Source: Altererythrobacter sp. (GTDB taxonomy: Bacteria > Pseudomonadota > Alphaproteobacteria > Sphingomonadales > Sphingomonadaceae). Taken from it: a stretch of DNA of 11,802 nucleotides. Of this stretch, positions 1 to 6,290 are shown piece by piece. The DNA lies in contig JAGXGU010000166.1 in NCBI GenBank assembly GCA_024636575.1, positions 1-11,802 of the forward strand. Reading direction: 5' to 3'. Within the stretch, counting starts at the first letter, position 1. Each line of letters starts with the position of its first letter. Position numbers and translations under genes: made by a program. The notes beneath the pieces were generated by a model, which worked only from the letters and a program-made list of their open reading frames with translations, ran no database searches and was not told the origin of the DNA.

Positions 1-53
1 GCGCCGAAGCTGGTTTCGCCTGAAAGGGTCGGAATATTGACGGTTTCACTCAT
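1..53 (-). CDS. Start of an unidentified minus-strand gene (partial, runs off the left edge)
   Basis: Read on the minus strand, an ATG at 53-51 opens a frame beginning MSETVNIPTLSGETSFG that continues off the left edge without a stop. An AAGGA Shine-Dalgarno-like sequence lies 8 nt upstream of the ATG (minus strand, about 66-62), which supports a true start. Only 17 residues are visible: no signal peptide, no recognisable motif, and too little to assign a family. It is transcribed divergently from the DUF6489-like/mnmE block and shares a 181-bp intergenic region with it. It could be a cytosolic protein; nothing more can be said. Confidence 0.55.
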   Translation of the reverse strand, partial: MSETVNIPTLSGETSFG

Positions 54-234
54 GGCAGGAATCCTTGAAACTTTGATTGAACATGGCGGACAAATATATC
101 TTAACGCTTGCGTGCAGGCTTTACCAAACCCAAGTTAGCAGTAACAGGCACAGTCCAACGGTCTGGGTGCAAAGGTCAGGGTGCAACGGTCAGGGTGGGG
201 CAAACAACACAATAAGCCGAACGGAGGAAACGCG
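54..234. promoter_or_regulatory. Divergent intergenic region, probable promoters for both flanking genes
   Basis: This is the only gap between two divergent genes, so it must hold at least one promoter. A weak plus-strand match is TTGATT (74-79) and TATCTT (97-102) with a 17-nt spacer, each 4 of 6 to the sigma-70 consensus. On the minus strand, TTGGTA (127-122) and TAAGAT (103-98) have an 18-nt spacer. The two candidates overlap and neither is strong. The 14-bp tandem repeat at 160-201 lies between the plus candidate and the DUF6489-like gene, in its presumed 5' leader. The exact promoter assignment is inference. Confidence 0.3.
160..201 (+). repeat. 14-bp unit in three tandem copies upstream of the DUF6489-like gene
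   Basis: Three adjacent 14-bp units are visible: GGTCTGGGTGCAAA (160-173), GGTCAGGGTGCAAC (174-187) and GGTCAGGGTGGGGC (188-201). The second differs from the first at two positions, and the third diverges in its last four bases. The array ends 22 bp before the Shine-Dalgarno sequence of the next gene. It could be a set of protein-binding sites or simply slippage-derived DNA; there is no direct evidence of function. Confidence 0.7.
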
Positions 235-507
235 ATGAAGGTCCAAATAGAAATAGAGTGCACTCCGGAAGAGGCGCGCAGCTTCATGGGCCTGCCCGAT
301 GTTGGTAAGGCCAATGACATCTATGTCGATACCATTACCAAGGCGATGAAGGGTGTCAGCAATCCCGAACAATTGCAGGATTTCGCCAAGCAACTGGCTC
401 CGATGGGGCAGGTTGGTCTCAAACTTTTCCAGAATTTCGTTGAAGGCAGCCTCAACGCAGCCAGCGGCGGCATGATGGGCAAGGGTTCCCCCAAGAAGGG
501 TGAATAA
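235..507 (+). CDS. DUF6489-like small protein of unknown function
   Basis: A 90-residue protein of unknown biochemical function. The start at 235 is chosen because GGAGGA (223-228) sits 6 nt upstream, and the product then begins MKVQIEIECTPEEARSFMGLP, the typical opening of a small sphingomonad family that I recognise from memory as DUF6489. A GTG-initiated longer frame from 181 would add 18 low-quality residues encoded by the tandem repeat and is unlikely. No signal peptide or membrane segment is seen. The middle (about residues 35-75) looks amphipathic helical, and the tail is Gly/Lys-rich (GGMMGKGSPKKGE), resembling phasin-like small helical proteins, though I do not assign that role. It lies 32 bp upstream of mnmE on the same strand and is probably co-transcribed with it. 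Confidence 0.85.
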   Translation: MKVQIEIECTPEEARSFMGLPDVGKANDIYVDTITKAMKGVSNPEQLQDFAKQLAPMGQVGLKLFQNFVEGSLNAASGGMMGKGSPKKGE

Positions 508-522
508 GCCGCGCATTCAGGC

Positions 523-534
523 GCGTTAAAACGC
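523..534 (+). repeat. Short inverted repeat just upstream of the mnmE start codon
   Basis: GCGTT (523-527) and AACGC (530-534) form a 5-bp inverted repeat around AA, ending 5 bp before the mnmE ATG where a Shine-Dalgarno sequence would be expected and none is visible. With such a small loop, hairpin formation is doubtful. It may be chance, or part of the translational coupling between the small upstream gene and mnmE. Confidence 0.3.
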
Positions 535-539
535 ACAGC

Positions 540-1814
540 ATGGAAACAATCTTCGCCCTTTCCAGCGGATCACCGCCCGCCGGGATAGCCCTCGTTCGCG
601 TAAGTGGCCCCTCTGCCGCTGCGGCATTGGCACTGCTCTGCGGCAAATTACCGGCCCCCCGCCGTGCCGTAGCCCGCAATCTTCGTGATGGTGACGGCGT
701 CCTGCTGGACCATGCGATGGTGATATTCCTGCCCGGGCCGGACAATGCGACGGGGGAAGATACTGCCGAACTCCACCTGCATGGCGGCCGCGCGGTCGTC
801 GCTGCGGTGGAGGCGGCCTTGAGCGGCATGGACGGGCTGCGCCGCGCGGAGCCGGGGGAATTCACCCGGCGGGCGTTCACCAATGGCAGGCTCGATCTGG
901 CGGAATCCGAAGGCCTCGCCGATTTGCTGGAGGCTGAAACTGAATTACAGCGGCGTTCGGCCATGGCGATGCTCGGCGGCGGGTTTTCGCGCGAAGTTGA
1001 AGAATGGCGGGACCGTGTTCTGATGCTTTCCGCACAGGTCGAGGCAGTGCTTGATTTCTCCGACGAGGAGGATGCAGCGGACCTACCGCAATCTTTTTCT
1101 GAGGGTCTGAGCCAGCTGAAGACCGAAATCGGGGCCTGGTTGGACAGGCCAAAGGCCAGGATGCTGAGGGACGGCTTCAGGGTGGTACTTGCCGGTCCGC
1201 CGAATTCAGGTAAATCTACTCTTTTCAATGCTTTGGTCGAGGATGAGGCCGCAATTACCGCGCCCACGGCCGGAACCACGCGCGATGTCTTGCAGCGTTC
1301 CTGTGCCATCGCCGGCATACCGTTCACCTTCGTTGATACTGCCGGCCTGCGCGAAGGCAGCGAGGATGCGATCGAAATGATTGGTATCGAACGTGCGAGA
1401 AACGCGCTTGATCTGGCGGATCTGATCCTTTGGCTTGGCGCAGAAAACCAAGGACCTGCTTCGGCTTGGGAAATCGAGGCAAAGACTGATCTTGCTGGCG
1501 CCAGACGGAAGGCAGCACCAAAGGCGCGCATTTCGGCAAAGACCGGAGAGGGGTTGGACGAATTGCGCAATCGTTTGATTGCATGCGCGCAGGAATCGCT
1601 ACCATCGGCGGGCCAGGCTGCATTGAGCGATCGCCAGCACCGCCTGTTGAAGGGCGCGCTGGATTGTCTGTTGGAGATTTCACCGGGCGGGGATTTGCTC
1701 CTGATCGGGGAAAATTTGCGTGGCGCGCGGGCTGCGTTCGACCGATTGATCGGCCGCAGTTCGACCGAGGATATGCTGGATGCTCTGTTCGGCCGCTTCT
1801 GCATTGGCAAATAA
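540..1814 (+). CDS. mnmE: tRNA-modification GTPase MnmE (TrmE)
   Basis: MnmE, with MnmG, installs the (carboxymethyl)aminomethyl group on C5 of uridine 34 in certain tRNAs, using a folate one-carbon donor and GTP hydrolysis. The 424-residue product starts METIFALSSGSPPAGIALVRVSG, the standard N-terminal folate-binding domain, followed by the helical domain with an inserted G domain. G1 is GPPNSGKS (219-226), G2 lies in TAGTTRD, G3 is DTAG (266-269), and G5 is the SAK in ISAKTGEG. The C-terminal FCIGK (420-424) carries the conserved catalytic-region cysteine (C421). The usual G4 NKxD appears as AKTD (314-317), lacking the asparagine. The protein is about 30 residues shorter than E. coli MnmE, mainly in the G-domain tail. 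No clear Shine-Dalgarno precedes the ATG, but the start matches family alignments. It is the second gene of the block, with parS and mnmG downstream. Confidence 0.97.
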   Translation: METIFALSSGSPPAGIALVRVSGPSAAAALALLCGKLPAPRRAVARNLRDGDGVLLDHAMVIFLPGPDNATGEDTAELHLHGGRAVVAAVEAALSGMDGLRRAEPGEFTRRAFTNGRLDLAESEGLADLLEAETELQRRSAMAMLGGGFSREVEEWRDRVLMLSAQVEAVLDFSDEEDAADLPQSFSEGLSQLKTEIGAWLDRPKARMLRDGFRVVLAGPPNSGKSTLFNALVEDEAAITAPTAGTTRDVLQRSCAIAGIPFTFVDTAGLREGSEDAIEMIGIERARNALDLADLILWLGAENQGPASAWEIEAKTDLAGARRKAAPKARISAKTGEGLDELRNRLIACAQESLPSAGQAALSDRQHRLLKGALDCLLEISPGGDLLLIGENLRGARAAFDRLIGRSSTEDMLDALFGRFCIGK

Positions 1815-1838
1815 TGTCTGGCTCAATGTTTGATGCGT

Positions 1839-1854
1839 TGTTTCACGTGAAACA
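1839..1854. promoter_or_regulatory. parS: parS site 1 (ParB-binding centromere), perfect palindrome
   Basis: TGTTTCACGTGAAACA is the exact 16-bp consensus parS recognised by chromosomal ParB proteins across bacteria. It lies in the mnmE-mnmG intergenic region, 24 bp after the mnmE stop and about 75 bp before the chosen mnmG start. ParB encoded at 5188-6177 is expected to load here as a CTP-dependent clamp and spread. The sequence match is direct; binding is inferred from established ParB-parS biology. Confidence 0.95.
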
Positions 1855-1929
1855 TTTTTGGAGGTGTGCAGGGGGCGCTTGATCGCGAGACCCTTTGACC
1901 CGCGGGTTTCGCTGGACTATCCGCCTGTG

Positions 1930-3786
1930 ATGCACAATTTCCATATCCTGATTGTCGGCGGCGGGCATGCCGGGGTCGAGGCGGCCGCTGTTGCTGCGCG
2001 GATGGGCGCGCGTGTCGGTCTGGTGAATTTCGATCTGGATGCAATTGGCGCGATGAGCTGCAATCCCGCAATCGGCGGATTGGGCAAGGGCCATTTGGTG
2101 CGCGAAGTGGATGCGCTGGATGGATTGATCGCCCGCGCGGCAGACGCGGCGGCGATCCATTACCGGATGCTCAACCGGTCCAAGGGCAGTGCCGTCTGGG
2201 GCCCACGCGTGCAAGCAGACCGTATCTTGTTCAAGGCTTCGATCCAGCAACAAATCCGGCGGCAGGGCGATTTGCAGTTAATCGCTGGCGAAGCAGCTGA
2301 ATTGTCGTTCCGGTCTGGCCGGATATCCGGTCTGGTTCTTGCCGACGGCACAGCACTGAAGGCGCAGGCTGTCATCCTGTGTACCGGAACATTTCTGGGT
2401 GGAACCCTGTTTCGCGGAGAAGAACGGCTGGTCGGAGGGCGGATCGGGGAATCCTCGGCGCAGAAGCTTGCCGCGCAGATGCGGGAGGCAAAGCTGCCGA
2501 TGGCACGGCTCAAGACCGGTACGCCGCCCCGGCTCGACGGACGCACCATCGACTGGGGTAGTTTGCTTGAACAGCCATCCGACGATGAATTATGGACCAT
2601 GTCGCCGATGACGGGGGGGCGGGCCAATCCGCAAACCTTTTGCGCAATCACCCGCACGAACGAGCGCAGTCACGATATTATACGGGCGAACTTGGATCGC
2701 TCACCACTGTTTTCGGGGGCGATCGGTGCGGAGGGACCGCGATATTGCCCCTCTATCGAAGACAAGATCCATCGCTTTGGCGATCGTGACGGACACCAGG
2801 TGTTCCTCGAGCCGGAAGGGCTGTCGACTCATCTCGTTTACCCCAACGGGATCAGCACCTCGCTGCCAACCGATGTACAGATCGACATGCTGCATAGTAT
2901 GGACGGATTGCACCGCGTGGAAGTGGTCGTGCCCGGTTATGCGGTCGAATATGACCATATCGATCCGCGCTGTCTGACGAGCGGCCTTGAATTGGCTGAC
3001 ATGCCGGGTCTCTATTGTGCCGGACAGATCAATGGCACCACCGGTTATGAGGAGGCGGCTGCGCAGGGCATGGTTGCCGGTATGCATGCTGCCGCGGCGA
3101 TCCTGGGCCGTGAACCTGCGAAGCTGGACCGGGCAAATTCCTATATTGCGGTCATGGTTGATGATCTGACCCTGCACGGGGTTACCGAACCCTATCGGAT
3201 GCTCACATCCCGCGCGGAATATCGCCTACGCCTGCGGGCGAACAATGCCGCGACCCGGCTGACCCCGCTGGGGATCGAGGCGGCCTGTATCACGGCGGAA
3301 CGCACACAGTGGTTCAACACGCGGCTAGAGAAGGGGGCGGCATGGATAAATGCCTTGTCGGCTCAGATTCCGGCGACGGAACTCGAAAGTGCGGGCCTGC
3401 CGGTCCGGCGTGACAATGGCACCAAACCGTTGACCGAATGGCTGCGTTTCGGCAGCATCACTCTGGATAGTTTGACTCCCTGGCTGCCAAGCATGCTGGA
3501 GGCAGGTGACGAATTCGGGCAGGAGATGGCCGAGGACGCCGCCTATGCTCCCTATCTCGCCCGGCAGGACAGCGAATTGCGCGATTTGCGCGCGAGTGAA
3601 GCGGTACACCTTGGACCGGACTTTCCCTATGGCGCGGTCCCGGGCCTTTCGAACGAGATGACCGAGCGCCTGTTGAACGCGCGGCCGGAGAATTTGGCTG
3701 CCGCTGGCCGGGTTGCAGGAATAACGCCCGCCGCCTTGTCTGTAGTGCTGGTGTTTGCCCGCCGGCGCGAAAGGCAGGCGGCGTGA
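1930..3786 (+). CDS. mnmG: tRNA uridine-5-carboxymethylaminomethyl modification enzyme MnmG (GidA)
   Basis: FAD-dependent partner of MnmE in wobble-uridine modification. From ATG 1930 it is 618 residues, the usual family length, and begins MHNFHILIVGGGHAG with the FAD-binding GGGHAG at residues 9-14. Further family signatures are SKGSAVWGPRVQADR, GPRYCPSIED (269-278, the GidA signature), GQINGTTGYEEAAAQG (second GidA signature), PYRMLTSRAEYRL and the C-terminal helical domain ending in FARRRERQAA. The open frame extends in phase upstream through TTG codons at 1879 and 1858 and GTG 1927. The only clear Shine-Dalgarno-like sequences (GGAGGT 1860-1865, AGGGGG 1870-1875) are well upstream of 1930, so the start is not certain, but the upstream residues do not look conserved. 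The stop overlaps the rsmG start, suggesting translational coupling. Confidence 0.96.
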   Translation: MHNFHILIVGGGHAGVEAAAVAARMGARVGLVNFDLDAIGAMSCNPAIGGLGKGHLVREVDALDGLIARAADAAAIHYRMLNRSKGSAVWGPRVQADRILFKASIQQQIRRQGDLQLIAGEAAELSFRSGRISGLVLADGTALKAQAVILCTGTFLGGTLFRGEERLVGGRIGESSAQKLAAQMREAKLPMARLKTGTPPRLDGRTIDWGSLLEQPSDDELWTMSPMTGGRANPQTFCAITRTNERSHDIIRANLDRSPLFSGAIGAEGPRYCPSIEDKIHRFGDRDGHQVFLEPEGLSTHLVYPNGISTSLPTDVQIDMLHSMDGLHRVEVVVPGYAVEYDHIDPRCLTSGLELADMPGLYCAGQINGTTGYEEAAAQGMVAGMHAAAAILGREPAKLDRANSYIAVMVDDLTLHGVTEPYRMLTSRAEYRLRLRANNAATRLTPLGIEAACITAERTQWFNTRLEKGAAWINALSAQIPATELESAGLPVRRDNGTKPLTEWLRFGSITLDSLTPWLPSMLEAGDEFGQEMAEDAAYAPYLARQDSELRDLRASEAVHLGPDFPYGAVPGLSNEMTERLLNARPENLAAAGRVAGITPAALSVVLVFARRRERQAA

Positions 3787-4397
3787 TTACTGACGAGGAA
3801 AGCGCAAAGGCCTATGTTGCCCAGCATTGCGATGTTACGGCAATGTCAAAGCTAGGCCGTTTCATAGAATTGCTGACAGCAGAGAATGCCCGGCAGAATC
3901 TGGTTGCGAAGCCGACTCTGGATGTAATCTGGCAGCGGCACATTGCCGATAGCGCGCAATTGCTGGAACATGTTCCACGTGAAACAGGCCTTTGGCTCGA
4001 TCTGGGAACGGGGGCCGGGTTGCCCGGTCTCGTCATCGCCATCATGCGTCCTTCCTGGCGGATCATGCTGGTGGAATCGCGCAAGCGGCGGATTGAATGG
4101 CTGGAGAGCCTGGTCCGGGAATTTTCGCTCGATAATTGTGAAGTGGTCGGCAGGCGTTTGGAGCTGGTTGAAAGTGTCCCGGCGTCGGTCATTTGTGCCA
4201 GGGCCTTTGCTCCCCTCAGAAATACCCTCGACTTGTCCGCAAGATTTTCCACAAGCGAAACACTTTGGTTGTTGCCGAAAGGGCGTTCGGCGGCGCAAGA
4301 ATTGGATGACCTTCCAGCGAAGCAGAAAAAACTGTTTCACGTGGAACAATCACTAACCGATGAAGCCTCTGGCATCATTGTCGGAAAATTGGGTTAA
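3783..4397 (+). CDS. rsmG: 16S rRNA (guanine-527-N7) methyltransferase RsmG (GidB)
   Basis: SAM-dependent methyltransferase that methylates N7 of G527 of 16S rRNA (E. coli numbering). The 204-residue product has the typical N-terminal ENARQNLVAKPTLDVIWQRHIADS segment, the SAM-binding loop LDLGTGAGLPG (72-82), VESRKRRIEWLE after the second beta strand, and RAFAPL. The GTG start overlaps the mnmG stop (GTGA, 4 nt), a common coupling arrangement. Two parS sites are embedded in the coding sequence, encoding H63-T68 (HVPRET) and L184-Q189 (LFHVEQ), so codon choice at these places also serves as centromere sequence. It is 17 bp upstream of parA, and the classic rsmG-parA-parB order supports the assignment. 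Confidence 0.96.
   Translation: MITDEESAKAYVAQHCDVTAMSKLGRFIELLTAENARQNLVAKPTLDVIWQRHIADSAQLLEHVPRETGLWLDLGTGAGLPGLVIAIMRPSWRIMLVESRKRRIEWLESLVREFSLDNCEVVGRRLELVESVPASVICARAFAPLRNTLDLSARFSTSETLWLLPKGRSAAQELDDLPAKQKKLFHVEQSLTDEASGIIVGKLG
3971..3986. promoter_or_regulatory. parS: parS site 2, inside rsmG (one mismatch)
   Basis: TGTTCCACGTGAAACA matches the parS consensus except for C in place of T at position 5, a variant found naturally in several species. It overlaps rsmG codons 63-68. The core CACGTG and the right half-site are intact. ParB binding is expected but may be somewhat weaker than at site 1. Confidence 0.88.
4333..4348. promoter_or_regulatory. parS: parS site 3, inside rsmG (one mismatch, inverted copy of site 2)
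   Basis: TGTTTCACGTGGAACA is the exact reverse complement of the variant at 3971-3986, so the single asymmetric base pair faces the opposite way. It overlaps rsmG codons 184-189 and lies 67 bp upstream of the parA start codon, so ParB bound or spreading here could influence parAB transcription. The latter is inference. Confidence 0.88.
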
Positions 4398-4414
4398 ATC
4401 ATAAAGGTAACGCC

Positions 4415-5191
4415 ATGATCACGATCGCGATTGCTAATCAGAAGGGCGGGGTGGGAAAAACCACCACTGCCATCAATATTGCAACTGCAATGGCGGCAAC
4501 CGGCTGGAAAACCCTGCTTCTTGATCTCGATCCCCAGGGCAATGCCTCGACCGGACTGGGTATAGATGTGAATTCGCGTGATCGGTCGACCTATGACATT
4601 CTCGTCGATGAAGTTGCATTGGCTGACTGTATCCAGTCCACCAACATTCCCAATCTGGATATGGTGCCTGCCACTGTCGACCTCAGCGGTGCCGAAGTGG
4701 AACTGGTGAGCGTGGAAGACCGCACTTCGCGGCTGCGTGATGCGCTTGCTGGCCATCAGGGGCATGATATCTGCTTCATCGATTGTCCTCCATCGCTAGG
4801 CCTGCTGACGCTTAATGCGCTTGGCGCTGCCGACACCTTGATGGTGCCATTGCAATGCGAATTCTTCGCTCTTGAGGGACTTAGCCAATTGCTGCTGACA
4901 GTCGAGCGGGTGCAGCAGCGCTTTAATCCCGACCTCGGCATCGTCGGTATCGTCCTCACGATGTTTGACCGGCGTAACCGTCTGACGGACCAGGTGGCCG
5001 ATGATGTTCGCGATTGCCTGGCGGGATTGGTCTTCGAATCGGTCATTCCCCGCAATGTCCGCCTGTCAGAAGCCCCGAGTCACGGTCTGCCAGCGCTGGT
5101 TTATGATCATTCCTGTGCCGGCAGCCGCGCATATATCGCGCTGGCCCGCGAATTGATCGGAAGATTGCCTGAACAAAGGAAAGCCGCATGA
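4415..5191 (+). CDS. parA: Chromosome-partitioning ATPase ParA (Soj family)
   Basis: ParA is a DNA-binding P-loop ATPase whose nucleoid-bound gradient pulls ParB-parS complexes apart. The 258-residue protein begins MITIAIANQKGGVGKTT with the deviant Walker A KGGVGKTT (10-17), followed by the A' motif DLDPQGN (37-43) and Walker B FIDCPP around D123. It lacks the N-terminal HTH domain of plasmid P1-type ParA, as expected of chromosomal proteins. The ATG has an AAGG Shine-Dalgarno (4404-4407) 7 nt upstream. It is 17 bp after rsmG and overlaps parB by 4 nt (ATGA), so ParA and ParB are translationally coupled. Confidence 0.97.
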   Translation: MITIAIANQKGGVGKTTTAINIATAMAATGWKTLLLDLDPQGNASTGLGIDVNSRDRSTYDILVDEVALADCIQSTNIPNLDMVPATVDLSGAEVELVSVEDRTSRLRDALAGHQGHDICFIDCPPSLGLLTLNALGAADTLMVPLQCEFFALEGLSQLLLTVERVQQRFNPDLGIVGIVLTMFDRRNRLTDQVADDVRDCLAGLVFESVIPRNVRLSEAPSHGLPALVYDHSCAGSRAYIALARELIGRLPEQRKAA

Positions 5192-6177
5192 GTAACATCG
5201 CATCCGATCCGATTCGCTTTTCGGTTCCTTCCCGTGCCGCCGCGGAAGGAAAGAAGAAACTGGGCAAGGGTCTCAGCGCGCTGATGGGGGAAACCCGCCG
5301 CGAGGAACCTCTGGTTCGCGGCGAAGTAACTGATTCTATTGATTCTTCTCGCCGTAGTGAAGAAACTTATGCCCGCTCGGGCCTGGCTTCGCTTGCGATC
5401 GCTTCGATCGAGCCACTGCCGGGGCAGCCGCGCCGATATTTCGACGAGGATGCGCTGGCGGAACTTTCAGCCTCGATCGCCGCACGCGGGGTTATCCAAC
5501 CGATTATCGTCCGCCCATTGGCGGGTGGCCGCTATCAGCTGGTTGCGGGTGAACGGCGGTGGCGCGCGGCGCAGAAGGCGCAATTGCACGAAATCCCTGC
5601 ATTGGTGCGCGATCTGGACGAGCGCGAAGTCATGGCCCTTGCACTGATCGAGAATATCCAGCGCGAAGATCTGAACCCGGTAGAAGAAGCGCGCGCCTAT
5701 CAGCGGCTGTCCGATGAAGAAAGCATGACGCAGGGCGAAATTGCCAAGCTGGTCGATAAATCACGTAGCCACGTCGCCAACCTCCAGCGACTTCTGGGGC
5801 TATCCGAAGAAATACTGGCAATGGTCGAACAGGGTGACCTCAGCATGGGGCACGCCCGCGCCTTGATCGGTTATGACCATGCCGCCTCGCTTGCGAAGCA
5901 GGCTGTCACGCAGAAATTGTCGGTCCGCGATGTCGAACGGATGGTAAAGGCTGGATCCGCCCCCGCCGAATCGGAGCGGCGCAAGGCAAGAACCTCGCGA
6001 GATCCGGCCAAGGATGCCGACATTGCGGCGGTGCAGGGCCATCTGGAAGAGTTCCTGGGGCTACCGGTAAAAATCAAGACCGACCTCGATCCCAGGTCTG
6101 GAACGGTCACGATCAAATACCGTACTCTCGATCAGTTGGATCTGGTTTGCCAGCGTCTGACAGGCGGAGATATCTAA
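5188..6177 (+). CDS. parB: Chromosome-partitioning CTPase ParB (Spo0J family)
   Basis: ParB binds parS, loads CTP, clamps DNA, spreads, and stimulates ParA ATPase. The 329-residue product has the ParA-interacting motif KLGKGLSALMG (about 24-34), a Ser-rich linker, then the N-terminal CTPase domain with GERRWR (121-126) and ENIQR (155-159). A helix-turn-helix follows (MTQGEIAKLVDKSRSHVANLQ), then a charged linker and a C-terminal dimerisation domain (HLEEFLGLPVKIK to LVCQRL). All key family elements are present and the length is normal for alphaproteobacteria. The ATG overlaps the parA stop. It is the last gene of the block. No convincing intrinsic terminator follows, so transcription may end by another mechanism or run into the pilin leader. 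Confidence 0.97.
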   Translation: MSNIASDPIRFSVPSRAAAEGKKKLGKGLSALMGETRREEPLVRGEVTDSIDSSRRSEETYARSGLASLAIASIEPLPGQPRRYFDEDALAELSASIAARGVIQPIIVRPLAGGRYQLVAGERRWRAAQKAQLHEIPALVRDLDEREVMALALIENIQREDLNPVEEARAYQRLSDEESMTQGEIAKLVDKSRSHVANLQRLLGLSEEILAMVEQGDLSMGHARALIGYDHAASLAKQAVTQKLSVRDVERMVKAGSAPAESERRKARTSRDPAKDADIAAVQGHLEEFLGLPVKIKTDLDPRSGTVTIKYRTLDQLDLVCQRLTGGDI

Positions 6178-6290
6178 CAAACACTTGAAATAACAAGGCA
6201 ATATTTGATTTTATGACCTGTCGAACGGCTCAATAGTTAACAGAAAACAGTTCATCTGTTAACCATACCCAGAAGCAAAGATTGAACTCA
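6178..6290 (+). promoter_or_regulatory. AT-rich region upstream of the pilin leader, probable promoter with inverted-repeat operator
   Basis: This 113-bp stretch is clearly more AT-rich than its neighbours. It contains a perfect 8-bp inverted repeat, GTTAACAG (6236-6243) and CTGTTAAC (6256-6263), with a 12-bp spacer. The two GTTAAC cores are 22 bp apart, roughly two helical turns. The right arm continues as TTAACCAT (6259-6266), which resembles a CtrA half-site. No T-tract follows the repeat, so it is not a standard terminator. I could not find a strong sigma-70 -35/-10 pair; TTAACA (6237-6242) could serve as a -35. The region probably contains the pilin promoter and an operator. Confidence 0.45.

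Noticed and set aside
452..1810. Long minus-strand open frame (452 codons) opposite mnmE
   Set aside because: The sense strand encodes full-length MnmE with all motifs. The antisense translation is Ser/Arg/Pro-rich without domains, as expected of a shadow frame in high-GC DNA.
5332..5345. Two GATTC (GANTC, CcrM methylation) sites close together inside parB
   Set aside because: GANTC is short and expected by chance at this spacing; within coding sequence and without promoter context there is no reason to call a regulatory element.
6236..6263. Inverted repeat as the intrinsic terminator of parB
   Set aside because: The stem is AT-rich with a 12-nt loop and is followed by CATACCC rather than a T-tract, so an operator is the better reading.
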